Source: Sphingobacterium sp. SRCM116780 | GTDB lineage: Bacteria > Bacteroidota > Bacteroidia > Sphingobacteriales > Sphingobacteriaceae | DNA: 64,000 nucleotides | Direction of reading: 5' to 3' | NCBI RefSeq assembly: GCF_021442025.1 | Contig: NZ_CP090446.1 | Span: 3,844,001 to 3,908,000, forward strand | Shown: positions 44,926 through 55,400 of the stretch, in pieces | Layout of the letters: the number at the start of each line of letters is the position of its first letter | Numbering within the stretch: position 1 is the first letter of the stretch | Made by a program: the position numbers and the translations under genes | The notes under the pieces: generated by a model | Databases searched by the model: none | What the model saw: the letters and a program-made list of their open reading frames with translations, nothing else | Told to the model about the DNA's origin: nothing

Positions 44926-45669
44926 TTAGATTACGGTCACATTATTTGCAAAATCAAATAAAGATTTGTCTTGAGGATCCATATCCGTAACAAGATATTT
45001 TACATCTTTTAGGGGAGCAACTCTCATTTTTTGATTAGAGTTTAGTTTTTCAGCAATACTTAAAATTGCGATATTTTTAGAGCATTTTATCATTGCTCTT
45101 TTTATTTGTACGACTTCCCAATCAGAATCTGTAATTCCTTCTTCAACAGACAAACTATTCGTTCCCAACAAGCAAAGATCGATGCGAATGTCAGCAAGCT
45201 CATTGATAACCTGTGCTCCAGATACAATATTGGTATTTCTGGATAGTTTCCCTCCAATCAATATCACTTCTAGATTTGGCTTTTCAGCTAATTCTAAAGC
45301 AACTAAAGGGCTTATGGTAAAAATTGTACATTGAAGACTATCTGGAACCAGGCGGGCTAACTCGATCATCGTGGTGCCACCTCCTGCTAAAATTGTCATC
45401 CCATTTTGAAGTAGACCAATTGCTTTCTTTGCAATTTCTTTTTTTGCTTCTTTTGCATAGACGTTACCATCTTGAAACGGAAATTGAAAAGATTTGGATA
45501 GTGCTCCCCCATAAACTTTTAATACTTTTCCATTTTCAGCCAATTCATTTAAATCTCTTCTGATGGTGTCTTCAGAAACATTTAGCTGAATACTTAAATC
45601 TGACGATAATACTTTATTATGTAAATTTATTTGGTGTATAATGAAAGCTTGTCTTTCTTCTTTTAACAT
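44926..45669 (-). CDS. DeoR/GlpR family transcriptional regulator
   Basis: A 247-residue regulator: a winged helix-turn-helix (residues 6-60, SEDTIRRDLNELAENGKVLKVYGGA) and a sugar-phosphate-sensing C-terminal domain (GMTILAGGGTTMIELARL near 95, GGKLSRNTNIVSG near 150). It probably represses genes until a phosphorylated sugar binds. It is directly upstream of the flippase and glycosyltransferases on the same strand, so it may control them or a sugar precursor pathway. Its own promoter region contains a TACATTTG element (45709-45702) with no clear -33 partner. Confidence 0.92.
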   Translation of the reverse strand: MLKEERQAFIIHQINLHNKVLSSDLSIQLNVSEDTIRRDLNELAENGKVLKVYGGALSKSFQFPFQDGNVYAKEAKKEIAKKAIGLLQNGMTILAGGGTTMIELARLVPDSLQCTIFTISPLVALELAEKPNLEVILIGGKLSRNTNIVSGAQVINELADIRIDLCLLGTNSLSVEEGITDSDWEVVQIKRAMIKCSKNIAILSIAEKLNSNQKMRVAPLKDVKYLVTDMDPQDKSLFDFANNVTVI

Positions 45670-45741
45670 AACAGATGGTTTAATAACAGAAAATTGATTT
45701 GCAAATGTAACAAAATGGAGATATATAAAGTAAATATTTTT

Positions 45742-46614
45742 TTAATCGTTATCCTTTTGACTTTTTGTTATTCCAGCCTTGAAACGAGGTTTAAATCCTG
45801 CAGGTTTGCTTACGGATTCTTGTGAAGGCGTTACCTCTTGCCTGTCCTCAGTAGCTTGCTTTTCCTGTGATGTATTCTCTGATATTTCATTAGTTGCAGG
45901 CTTCGTTACTCCTACTTTGAAACGAGGTTTAAATCCTGCGGGTTTGCTTACAGGTTCTTGTGAAGGAGCTGCCTCTTGCTTATCCTCAGTTGCTTTATTT
46001 TCCTGTGATGTAGTCTCCGATATTTCAGTGGTTGCAGGTTTCGTTATTCCAGCCTTAAAACGAGGTTTAAATCCTGCAGGTTTGCTCACAGATTCTTGTG
46101 AAGGTGTTACCTCTTGCTTGTCCTCAGTTGCTTGATTTTCTTGTGATGTAGTCTCCGATATTTCATTAGTTGCAGGCTTCGTTATTCCAGCCTTAAAACG
46201 AGGTTTAAATCCTGCAGGTTTGCTCGCAGATTCTTGTGAAGACGTTGCTTCTTGCTTGTCATCAGTTATTTGATCTTCCTGTGATGTAGTCGCCGATATT
46301 TCAGAAGTTACAGGATTCGTTACTCCAGCTTTGAAACGAGGTTTAAAACTAGTTGTTTGAATCGCTGCTTCAGGAGAAATGATTTGTCGCTCGGTTTTAC
46401 CCACAGTTTCCAACAAATCTTTTTTCTCAACAATCTCTTCTGTTAATCGATAGCTTTTCCGAAGCCTATTGAACCAAAATTTCTTTGTATGATCAAAACT
46501 CTTTTCACCCATCGCCGTGAAATGCTTTTTAAATTCTTCATAAAGAGAAATATCCGCTTTTTCTAAAGCGATTAAATCGATCTTTTTTTTAATGAAAAAT
46601 TCTTCAAAAGTCAT
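45742..46614 (-). CDS. Low-complexity protein with 46-residue tandem repeats
   Basis: A 290-residue protein without signal peptide. The first 75 residues form a small globular region (MTFEEFFIKKKIDLIALEKA, then GEKSFDHTKKFWFNRLRKSY) that appears conserved in Sphingobacteriales (recollection). The rest is 4 repeats of 46 residues, each with a basic-aromatic block GFKPRFKAGITKPAT and an acidic Gln/Ser/Thr-rich block (TSQENQATEDKQEVTPSQE), with an additional partial unit. A final FKPRFKAGI ends the protein. The function is unknown; a nucleic-acid- or polymer-binding scaffold is possible. It stands alone between the DeoR gene and a terminator. Confidence 0.75.
   Translation of the reverse strand: MTFEEFFIKKKIDLIALEKADISLYEEFKKHFTAMGEKSFDHTKKFWFNRLRKSYRLTEEIVEKKDLLETVGKTERQIISPEAAIQTTSFKPRFKAGVTNPVTSEISATTSQEDQITDDKQEATSSQESASKPAGFKPRFKAGITKPATNEISETTSQENQATEDKQEVTPSQESVSKPAGFKPRFKAGITKPATTEISETTSQENKATEDKQEAAPSQEPVSKPAGFKPRFKVGVTKPATNEISENTSQEKQATEDRQEVTPSQESVSKPAGFKPRFKAGITKSQKDND
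45773..46342. repeat. 138-base tandem repeat array inside the gene
   Basis: The segment starting CCAGC(C/T)TTGAAACGAGG (with small changes) recurs at 45773, 45911, 46049, 46187 and 46325, exactly 138 bases (46 codons) apart. Units are highly similar at the DNA level, indicating recent duplication or gene-conversion-like homogenisation; the unit at 46325 is partial. Confidence 0.9.
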
Positions 46615-46705
46615 CCTTAAAATATTTAATCTATTACAAATGTATACTATTTTATTAAGCTTTAATAGCTCTAAAGTTATTTTAACTAAATTCTATATAT
46701 AAAGA

Positions 46706-46735
46706 AAGAGCGCCAAGGGCGCTCTTCTTATTTTA
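46706..46735 (-). terminator. Terminator after yebC
   Basis: A 9-base perfect stem AAGAGCGCC (46706-46714) with GGCGCTCTT (46718-46726), with a 3-base loop and T-rich flanks. It lies just downstream of yebC on the minus strand. Confidence 0.8.
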
Positions 46736-46749
46736 TTCTTCAAAAAAAA

Positions 46750-47475
46750 TTAAGCCATGTTATGGTATACTGCTTGCACATCGTCATCTTCTTCGATCTT
46801 GTCGATTAATTTTAATACATCAGCAGCATCTTCTTCTGAAATATCGGTGTGAGATAACGCAATACGTTCTAATTTGGCAGAGGTAACAGCAATCCCTTTT
46901 TCTTCTAGTAGACGTTGCATATTCCCGAAATCTTCAAATGAAGTTTGGGCAACAACAACATCATTTCCTTCTTCATCTGCTTCTACATACAATTCTTCAA
47001 GACCACCATCAATTAGTTCTAATTCTAACTCTTCAATGTCCACATCATCAGTAGCAGGAAATCTAAAAATAGATTTACGGTTGAAAACAAAATCTAAAGA
47101 TCCTGTTTTACCCAATGTACCACCAGCTTTTGTGAAATAGCTGCGGACATTAGCAACGGTTCTATTTGTGTTATCTGTTGCCGTTTCAATTAAGATAGGC
47201 ACTCCATGAGGTCCATACCCTTCATATACATATTCTTCATATCCTTTAGAATCTTTTTCAGAAGCTCTTTTTATTGCTGCTTCTACGCGATCCTTAGGCA
47301 TGTTTACAGCTTTCGCGTTGTGTATTGCTGTACGTAATCTAGAATTAGATTCTGGGTGAGGTCCTCCATCCTTTACTGCAATTGCAATTTCTTTACCTAA
47401 GCGAGTAAATTGGATCGCCATTTTGGCCCAGCGTTTAAATTTACGCTCTTTTCTAAATTCGAAAGCTCTTCCCAT
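46750..47475 (-). CDS. YebC/PmpR family protein
   Basis: A 241-residue cytoplasmic protein of the YebC family. Conserved features are MGRAFEFRKERKFKRWAKMA, NSRLRTAIHNAKAVNMPKDRVEAAIKRA (about 43-70) and YEGYGPHGVPILIETATDNTNRT (near 83-105). Members act as regulators, and recent work also ties them to ribosomes stalled on proline runs. It starts 2 bases after the threonine dehydrogenase gene, forming an operon. Confidence 0.92.
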   Translation of the reverse strand: MGRAFEFRKERKFKRWAKMAIQFTRLGKEIAIAVKDGGPHPESNSRLRTAIHNAKAVNMPKDRVEAAIKRASEKDSKGYEEYVYEGYGPHGVPILIETATDNTNRTVANVRSYFTKAGGTLGKTGSLDFVFNRKSIFRFPATDDVDIEELELELIDGGLEELYVEADEEGNDVVVAQTSFEDFGNMQRLLEEKGIAVTSAKLERIALSHTDISEEDAADVLKLIDKIEEDDDVQAVYHNMA

Positions 47476-47477
47476 GT

Positions 47478-48428
47478 TTATATTTTGTTTGTTTTAAGAT
47501 TCTCAATCATATCGGCTGTAAGCTTTGCTAAGTCAAAAGCAGGCTTCCAGTTCCAATCTGCTCTCGCTGGAGAATCCTCAATACTAGCAGGCCAAGAGTC
47601 TGCGATAGCTTGTCTAGGATCATTCTCCGAGTAAGTGATCACAAAATTAGGAAGAATTTTTTTAATTTCTTCAGCCAGTTGTTTCGGAGTGAAACTTACA
47701 GCTGTTAAATTATAACTAGAACGAATCGTTAAACTTTCTTTTGGAGCATCCATTAATTGTAAAGTACCACGTATGGCGTCATCCATATACAACATTGGTA
47801 ATGCTGTATTTTCAGATAAGAAGCACTCATAACTACCTTTTCTCAATGCATCATAAAAAATGTGAACAGCATAATCGGTTGTACCACCTCCTGGTTCTGC
47901 TTTCCATGAGATAATACCAGGATAACGTATACTGCGTATGTCCAATCCACGATGTTCTTGGTACCACTCAACAAGTCTTTCGCCAGCTAATTTACTAATA
48001 CCATAGATTGTATTGGGATCCATAATACAATATTGATCAGTATTTGTTTTTGGTGAATGTGGACCAAATACGGCGATTGAACTAGGCCAAAAGATTTTAG
48101 AAACCTTATACTCAACTGCCAGATCAAGTACATTGAGCAGTCCATTCATATTTAGATCCCAAGCTTTCTGCGGATAGACTTCTCCAGTTGCAGACAACAT
48201 GGCTGCTAATAAGTATACTTGAGTAGGTTTATATTTTTGGAATAGAAACGCTATAGCACTTTTATCAAGCACATTGAGAGGTTCAAAAATCTCCCCTTCT
48301 TTTAAATTTTGAGGCTCTCTGATGTCGGAAGTGATGACATTTTCAGGGCCGAATTTCTCTCTTAAAGCTATAGCCAATTCAGTTCCGATTTGACCATTTG
48401 CACCGATGATAATAATGCTTTCTTTCAT
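47478..48428 (-). CDS. L-threonine 3-dehydrogenase, short-chain (SDR) type
   Basis: A 316-residue extended SDR enzyme. The NAD-binding motif IIIIGANGQIG (G9, G12, G15) and the catalytic YGISK are present. RYPGIISWKAEPGGGTTDYA is characteristic of the short-chain L-threonine dehydrogenases found in Bacteroidota and animals, distinct from the zinc-dependent Tdh of E. coli. It would oxidise threonine to 2-amino-3-ketobutyrate. ATG 48428 is chosen; a GTG two codons upstream is also in frame. A consensus promoter ends 5 bases before this ATG, so the mRNA may be leaderless. yebC follows. Confidence 0.88.
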   Translation of the reverse strand: MKESIIIIGANGQIGTELAIALREKFGPENVITSDIREPQNLKEGEIFEPLNVLDKSAIAFLFQKYKPTQVYLLAAMLSATGEVYPQKAWDLNMNGLLNVLDLAVEYKVSKIFWPSSIAVFGPHSPKTNTDQYCIMDPNTIYGISKLAGERLVEWYQEHRGLDIRSIRYPGIISWKAEPGGGTTDYAVHIFYDALRKGSYECFLSENTALPMLYMDDAIRGTLQLMDAPKESLTIRSSYNLTAVSFTPKQLAEEIKKILPNFVITYSENDPRQAIADSWPASIEDSPARADWNWKPAFDLAKLTADMIENLKTNKI

Positions 48429-48433
48429 TGCCA

Positions 48434-48463
48434 CAAATATAGTATTTTTATTATCCGAATCAA
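48434..48463 (-). promoter_or_regulatory. Promoter of the threonine dehydrogenase/yebC operon
   Basis: On the minus strand TTG (48463-48461), exactly 19 bases, TATATTTG (48441-48434): a full match to the Bacteroidota consensus. The -7 box ends 5 bases from the ATG at 48428. Confidence 0.8.
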
Positions 48464-49298
48464 TGTTTCACATCTCTGCTTATTCGCGTAATAATTCTGT
48501 ATATGCCTCATTAAAGCCTTTATTATCATGATATTCGGGTGGTTTGAAGAAAGACTAAATCGTTTTTTTTCGTTCTTAAATAGAGCTCGTCAGTTTAATT
48601 TTTATAACACTTTCTCGACTTTTATTATAGATCAATCGATTGATTATTTTTTCTTTTTTATACAGGGGAACAGTTCCTGATTTGAACTTTATTTCTCAGA
48701 ATTTGTTATAAAATAGATACTCATCTCTTAAATAGATTTTTTTAAAATATTTTATTTTTTTTTGAAAAAAAAATTCAAGAATAATTTTTGATGATATAAA
48801 CAGTAAAAATGATACAATTTTCGTCCTCTCTTATTGAAATGACTTCGTTCAATCAAATTAGGAATTTGTTGCAACCAGCTCGTTCAAACGCATAATGCTT
48901 TTATTTCTTATCCCGTTGAACATGAGAAATAAATTTATTATATGATAGTTATCAATTTATCAAATGTTACAGCTAATTATCCAATAACTTTCATTTAAAA
49001 ACTTCTTTATTAATTTATAAGCTTTATTATAGTATTTTGAATTATTTTTTTAAAAAATATTATTTTATTCAATAAATTACAGTAAATTTATTCTTGAAAA
49101 GATTATAGTTTAAACGACAATTCTTTTTATTTAACCTAGACACCAACTAATTATTATTAATTTTTCATTTGTATCTTATAGCGATATATCAATTGCCGCA
49201 TATTCATGTTCTAGGAAGGAATAGAATTCATTAGGAATATAGAAACGTATAAGATATTAGAGAGAGATCAGACCAAATTAAATAACCAATTGTTAATT
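48464..49298. other. AT-rich intergenic stretch upstream of the RHS locus
   Basis: About 835 very AT-rich bases with no supported gene. It contains the perfect 14-base palindrome ATCAATCGATTGAT (48631-48644), whose core CAATCGATTG also occurs in the dyad before the fucosidase (8228-8237). No promoter with both consensus elements was found for the RHS genes. Confidence 0.5.
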
Positions 49299-52200
49299 AT
49301 GATGAATATTTTAAAGAAAAGCCTTCTAATAACTTTTGTATTTCTTTTTATAAGTAAAATAACAAATGCTCAAAATTATCTAAAAGATATCATTAGTAAT
49401 GTTACTCCACTTTCACCTGAGGCATCATCCATACAAAAATTTGGAAATTTACCAATAAACTATTCTGTGGGATTACCTTCTATCAGTGTTCCAATTTTCA
49501 GTTATTCAAATAAGGAGTTGGAACTGGAAATAGGATTAAATTATTCTGCTGGCGGAATAAAGGTGGATGAGATATCCTCCAGTATTGGAATCGGCTGGAG
49601 CTTAGGAGCAGGTGGAGTTATTTCTAGGATGGTTAGAGGAACTTATGATGAACTGGTATTAGATGGATTTTTAAATTCTGGTCCCTTACCAACAAGTGAA
49701 TTACTTGGTAACAGACCTATGGAAGAATATGATAGACCATTTAATAAAATGCAGCAAAATAGGTTAGATCCTCAGAATGATGTCTTCAATTTTTCATTTG
49801 GAGGTTCAAGTGGTACATTTTATCTAGGAAAGAATAATGACATCCTCATTGCACCGCAAAGGAAACTCAAGATTGAGAAATTCATTTCAACCATCGATGG
49901 TAAGGCATTAATTTCCAAATTTGAAATTACGGACGAAATCGGAAGAAAGTATATTTTTGAAGCATTTGAGGTATCTACAATTTTTAATGGCGCGCTTAAC
50001 AATACCTATACAAGTTCGTGGTATCTGACACAGATTATTGCGCCAAATCTGAAAGATAAAATATTGATAAGTTATACAGATGTAAATCTTGATCGATACG
50101 ATTCTTATCGTAATGTATCCGAAAGAAGACTTGCCAATACAGGAGGTGGGCTGGTTTCCTCTTCTGAATTGATCGCACAGAGTATCAAGGCAAAAAGAAT
50201 TTCCAATATTTTATTTCCCAATGGAGTACAGGTCAATTTTTTATATAACACAAGTAACCGAACGGATCTAACTGGTGATAAATCATTGATTAAAATCGCA
50301 ATTGTAGACAATTACGGCGGTGAAAAGGGATTTAACCTGGAACAGGACTATTCTTTAAACAGACTGACTTTAAAAAAGGTACTTCCTTATGTTAAAAATT
50401 CTACGGTAATAGAACGACCATACGAATTTCTTTATAATAGTGCATTACCAGCAAAATTAAGTTTCCAACAAGATCATTGGGGTTACTATAACAATAATGC
50501 CACAAATAATCTGATTCCTGCTGAAAATTTTAATTCTAGCATAGGAGGATTAACAAGTTTACCAGGAGGAAATCGTGAGGTAGATCCTGTCAGATGTTTG
50601 GCGGGTTCTTTAAAAAGGATGAAATATCCGACCGGGGGGTATACTGATTTTGAATTTGGACCTAACGTTGCAGACCACGAGTGGCATTTAAAAAATCAAG
50701 GATATGTGGGTGGAATTAGGATAAACCGGATGCTGGATTATGATACAATTTCCACCTCACCAGTAGCAATTAAAGAATTTGATTATTTAACTGAAGACGG
50801 AAGTAAAAGTTCTGGAGAGATTGGTATATATCCTCTTTATTCCCAAGCAGTATATTATGAAGCTGCTGACCCATATTTAGTTATGGAGCACAATTATTCT
50901 AGTTATACTCCAAATTATATTATTAGATCTAACTCTACAGTGGATAATCTCGTGACTCTGAATGGTAGCCCGGTAAACTACCGTCGAGTTGTAGAAAGAA
51001 ATTATGGAAAGACTGGGCAGTATATTGGCAAGATAGTTCGGGAGTTTTCTTCCTTATCTGTAAACAATTCATTCTATTTTCCTCAGCTTCCGAAATCTGT
51101 ACTCTCTTGGAATTCAGGATTATTACTAAATGAAACAGTTTTTGACGCGAAAGATAGAAAAGTGACCCGAAAGGAATTAAAGTATAATTATATTGATGAC
51201 TACTTCTATCAAAATAGTACGAGAAGGGAAAATTTTAGAAACCAAATAATAGCGCCCGTTAAATTCAGATCATCAACCACTGGAAACCAACTGAATTTTG
51301 ATGGATCACCTGTTTATTTTCTAATGAATGAATTTATGCCTTATTCAGGGAGATCAGAATTAATGAATGAAAAGAATTCAGAATTTGATTCATTGGGAAC
51401 TGAGCTCTTAGCAAAATCGAAATCATTTAGTTATGACAATGAATATTTTTATAAAAAAACGGATACTGTACGAGACAGTCGCGATATGTTGGTTATTTCA
51501 GATTATAAATATGTTCCGGATATGAGTAAAATTACAGGGACTGCTACAGATATTTATAGGGAAATGCTTTCAAAAAATATCATTAATCGCATGATTGAAT
51601 CGACGAATAAGCGTGGAAGTAAGCAAATTTATTATTTAAGAAATGACTTTGTAAAATTACCATCTGGGGCTTTTGATGTGAAGTTAAAAAAAGAAGGGGT
51701 GAGTGCGAGTTCATTTGTTCAAGCTGACTTTCTACTTTATGATGAATATGGAAATCCTACACTGATTAAAGATGCACAAGGTAAATACATTTCCCTGGTA
51801 TGGGATTCAAAAGGTCATAATCTCATAGGAATGAATATTAGTCCCAGTTCAGAAAATTTTATCCTACTAGATGTCGATAATGATGGTAACCGGCTTTCTT
51901 CTTCTCATATAGATGCCATGACGAATGTACCTGGAATTAAGACGGATCCAACCTTTGGATATGCGATTGATATGACCACCGGAAATGGTATGCTAGAATT
52001 TAAAGCTGCATTTACAGCGAATGGCATATATGAAATGGTGTTCTGGGAGCTGGGTTCAGATTTTGGTCAGAATTTAGGGACTGCTCAAATCTTATCTTCA
52101 GAAATAATTTCAACTTTAGGGACCTGGAAGAAACGAAGGGTTCGGTTCAAATATCTTTCTGGGTATTTAACCATTTATTCTGCACTAGGAATAATCAGAA

Positions 52201-52394
52201 ATATGACAATACAGGCTGAGGGATCACAAACAAGCACGTATACCTACAGCCCACTTGTTGGCATGAAGAGCAAAACCGATCCAAGAGGAGTAACGGAGTA
52301 TTATCAATATGATGGCTTTCAGCGCCTCAAGGCAATATTGAATCAATTTAAGGATATAACCAAATCATTTGATTACAATTATCGTCCCAATTAA
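49299..52394 (+). CDS. RHS/YD-repeat-associated secreted protein (first RHS gene)
   Basis: A 1031-residue protein with a signal peptide (SLLITFVFLFISKITNAQN). It is a Bacteroidota RHS-companion protein: GLNYSAGGIKVDEISSSIGIGWSLGAGGVI (about 83-112) is its signature near the N-terminus. Beta-rich sequence follows, and a YD-type end TYTYSPLVGMKSKTDPRGVTEYYQYDGFQRLKAI is present. It lacks a toxin tip and a type IX sorting domain. A TTG at 49290 is possible, but ATG 49299 is taken. The RHS toxin gene starts 14 bases after the stop, so the two probably assemble as one surface system. It is markedly AT-rich (16 of 60 G+C at 50341-50400). Confidence 0.8.
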   Translation: MMNILKKSLLITFVFLFISKITNAQNYLKDIISNVTPLSPEASSIQKFGNLPINYSVGLPSISVPIFSYSNKELELEIGLNYSAGGIKVDEISSSIGIGWSLGAGGVISRMVRGTYDELVLDGFLNSGPLPTSELLGNRPMEEYDRPFNKMQQNRLDPQNDVFNFSFGGSSGTFYLGKNNDILIAPQRKLKIEKFISTIDGKALISKFEITDEIGRKYIFEAFEVSTIFNGALNNTYTSSWYLTQIIAPNLKDKILISYTDVNLDRYDSYRNVSERRLANTGGGLVSSSELIAQSIKAKRISNILFPNGVQVNFLYNTSNRTDLTGDKSLIKIAIVDNYGGEKGFNLEQDYSLNRLTLKKVLPYVKNSTVIERPYEFLYNSALPAKLSFQQDHWGYYNNNATNNLIPAENFNSSIGGLTSLPGGNREVDPVRCLAGSLKRMKYPTGGYTDFEFGPNVADHEWHLKNQGYVGGIRINRMLDYDTISTSPVAIKEFDYLTEDGSKSSGEIGIYPLYSQAVYYEAADPYLVMEHNYSSYTPNYIIRSNSTVDNLVTLNGSPVNYRRVVERNYGKTGQYIGKIVREFSSLSVNNSFYFPQLPKSVLSWNSGLLLNETVFDAKDRKVTRKELKYNYIDDYFYQNSTRRENFRNQIIAPVKFRSSTTGNQLNFDGSPVYFLMNEFMPYSGRSELMNEKNSEFDSLGTELLAKSKSFSYDNEYFYKKTDTVRDSRDMLVISDYKYVPDMSKITGTATDIYREMLSKNIINRMIESTNKRGSKQIYYLRNDFVKLPSGAFDVKLKKEGVSASSFVQADFLLYDEYGNPTLIKDAQGKYISLVWDSKGHNLIGMNISPSSENFILLDVDNDGNRLSSSHIDAMTNVPGIKTDPTFGYAIDMTTGNGMLEFKAAFTANGIYEMVFWELGSDFGQNLGTAQILSSEIISTLGTWKKRRVRFKYLSGYLTIYSALGIIRNMTIQAEGSQTSTYTYSPLVGMKSKTDPRGVTEYYQYDGFQRLKAILNQFKDITKSFDYNYRPN

Positions 52395-52408
52395 CCGAAG
52401 CTAAGATT

Positions 52409-55400
52409 ATGAAAATATTAACAAAAACATTCTTATTGTTCTCCCTGTTGGTTCATATCCATGATGTGTATGGTCAGGTAGATACTCTGGATGCAAATAA
52501 AAGAGTACAGAAGATACCGATGGGAATACAGGCTCTTGCAGGAGAATCTTCTCTTGTATTACAACCCCCAATAAATAAACCATCGATCAGTTATGGTAGC
52601 GCACGCACGTTTACCCCCAACGAACAGATCGACTGGTCTCCAACGAATAGCGGTGGAGATGCTGAATTTGTGGTGACGGTGGAACAAACAATAACAGGTT
52701 ATTACAATCCGTTGAATACAGCCATGGGGTCCGATGGATCACTATACATTGCCAATGCAGGTTACCACTCGATCATGAAGCGAACCTCTGCGGGTATAGA
52801 AACTGTTTTTGCTGGTGGAAACTCTACTATCTGGGATTATGTTGACGGTACAGGAAGCACAGCCAGATTCCGACACCCCAGTTCCATTGCGATTGATGCA
52901 GCAGGCAACCTGTTTGTGACCGATCAACAGAACCATCGTATCCGTAAGATCACTCCAGCAGGAGTGGTTAGTACCTTTGCTGGAAACGGGACTGCAGGAG
53001 CGACAAACGGTACAGGAACGGCAGCTTCCTTCAACAATCCGATGGGACTGGCATTTGATGCTTCGGGGAATCTCTATGTTGCAGATGGTATGAACAACTT
53101 GATCCGTAAGATCACAACTGCAGGTGTGGTCAGTACCTATGCCGGAAGTGGAACCTTGGGACTTCAGGACGGTTCACTGTTAACCGCACAGTTTAACAGT
53201 CCGATGGGATTGGCCTTTGATAGCAATGGTGATCTATATATTGCAGACAGACAGAACCATGCTGTTCGAAAGATTTCAGGTGGTACAGTGAGTACGGTTG
53301 CCGGTAACGGAACTTTCGGTAATGTGGACGGTCAGGGAAGTGCCGCACGGTTCTATGCACTAAATAATCTTGTAGTCAAAGATGGCAACATCTATCTAGT
53401 GGATATGAACAACAATGCACTTCGGTATATTTCACCTACAGGAGCTGTAAAAACAATCTCAACCAGTGGGATGCTGAGCAATCCATTCGGGATCTCCAGA
53501 ACTTTGGACGGAAAATATTACATTACCGAGAATCTCGCCAACCAGATGAAGAAAGTGGCGGTTCAGGCAGCATACAGCATCAGTCCAGCACTACCTACAG
53601 GACTTGTTTTCGATGCCTCCACAGGGAAAATTAGTGGTAAAACGGCTACCTTAATGGCGGCGAAGAACTATACGGTCACGGCTTTAAATGCCATTGGAAC
53701 ATCAACTGCAACAGTCACCTTTTCCATCGCTGGTCCCCCCGTAGTTAGCTTGCTTCCCACTACCAATCAGAATTACGTGATTGAGCGTACAGTAAGAAAA
53801 GCGGGTCTTAAAACTGTAGCAACTGTAATAGGAACACCAGTTGACGATGTCAATATATCTGTACGATACTTTGACGGTCTAGGTAGGGCTTCTCAGTCCA
53901 TACAATGGCAAGCAAGTCCATCGAAGAACGATATTGTACAATATGTTGAATACGATAAATTTGGAAGGGAAAGCAAAAAGTACCTACCTTATGTAAAGAA
54001 TTCAATAAAAGATGGAGGATTTAAAACATCCCCAGTAGCAGATCAACTAGCCTATTACGCAACGACCAATACTTGGGATGCTCATGTCAAAAAAACAACC
54101 ACACCATATGCTATTACCGTTTTCGAGAACAGTCCGTTAAATCGGGTACAGCAACAAGGAGCACCTGGAACAGCTTGGCAGCCTGCTGTCAACAGAGAAA
54201 CAGTAGTTGCTACTTCGACCACAGGTCATACGGTTGTGACCAATGATAATGTCAATACTATAAATGATGTCAAGGCTTGGACTGTCAATACGACAAACAA
54301 TGGAGCTGCCTCCACATTTTATGCTACTGGAAAGCTGTATAAAACGACCATCAAGGATGAGAACTGGATAAAAACTACGGGTAAACAAGGAACAGTTGAG
54401 GAGTATAAAGATTTTGAGGATCGTATTGTGCTGAAGCGGGTATGGGAAACAGATACCAAGAAATTGGAGACTTATTATGTATATGATGATTTTGGAGATT
54501 TGTGGTATGTGATCCCTCCGGGATATACCACAACCACGGTCACAGATAACAATGCCGATTTTAATGAACTGATCTATGCTTATAAGTATGATAGTAGACG
54601 CCGTTTAATCGAGAAAAAGATTCCTGGAAAGGGTTGGGAATATATTGTGTATAACAAAAATGATCAGCCTATCCTCACTCAGGATGCGAATCAACGGGGC
54701 AGAATGGAGTGGAGCTATACACGTTATGATGCTTTTGGTCGGGTAACCACCTCAGGGCTTTATATCAATACCAATGCAACACAGTTGACCAGGGTGCAGA
54801 TGGAAAATTATGTAAATACGCATGTAGGACCATTGTTTGAAATCCGTAATGGAGCAGCCAGTTATCCGACACCATCAACTACTTTCCCTACAGCAGGTAC
54901 GGGTATCACGATCAGTCCGCTTTCGGTGAATTATTATGATGATTACAGTTTTACTGGTGCAACAACCTTAGTTGCCCAAGGAGTAACCAAAAGTCTACTG
55001 ACCAAAAGTCTACTAACTGGAAGTTTGGTTTATAAGGATGATGGTACAGCACCTCTATTGACGATAAATTATTATGATGACTATGGGCGTGTAATCCAGA
55101 GCGCTTCACAGAATCATATCAGTGGTACGGACTATGTGACCAATACCTACAATTTTCCCGGAGAACTGTTGACCAGTAAACGTGTACATACCCCAGCTAC
55201 AGGAACGGCAACAACAATCCTGACAACCAACGAGTACGATCATGTGGGAAGATTGGTGCAGACCAAGAAAAAGGTGAATGCCCAGACCGAAATCATCCAG
55301 AGCAAGCTTGCTTACAATGAGATTGGTCAGGTCAAAAGCAAGGGTATCCATAGCGAAAACAGTGGTACAAACTTCCTGACCAATGTGACCTATGCATACA

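Noticed and set aside
45779-46135. 118-codon open frame opposite the repeat-protein gene
   Set aside because: It is the mirror of the 138-base repeats; its apparent repeats follow from those of the real minus-strand gene.
45773-46342. Regularly spaced repeats resembling a CRISPR array
   Set aside because: Units are contiguous, 138 bases long, in frame and coding; there are no unique spacers and no cas genes.
48809-48895. 28-codon frame in the spacer before the RHS locus
   Set aside because: Too short, no family resemblance and no promoter.
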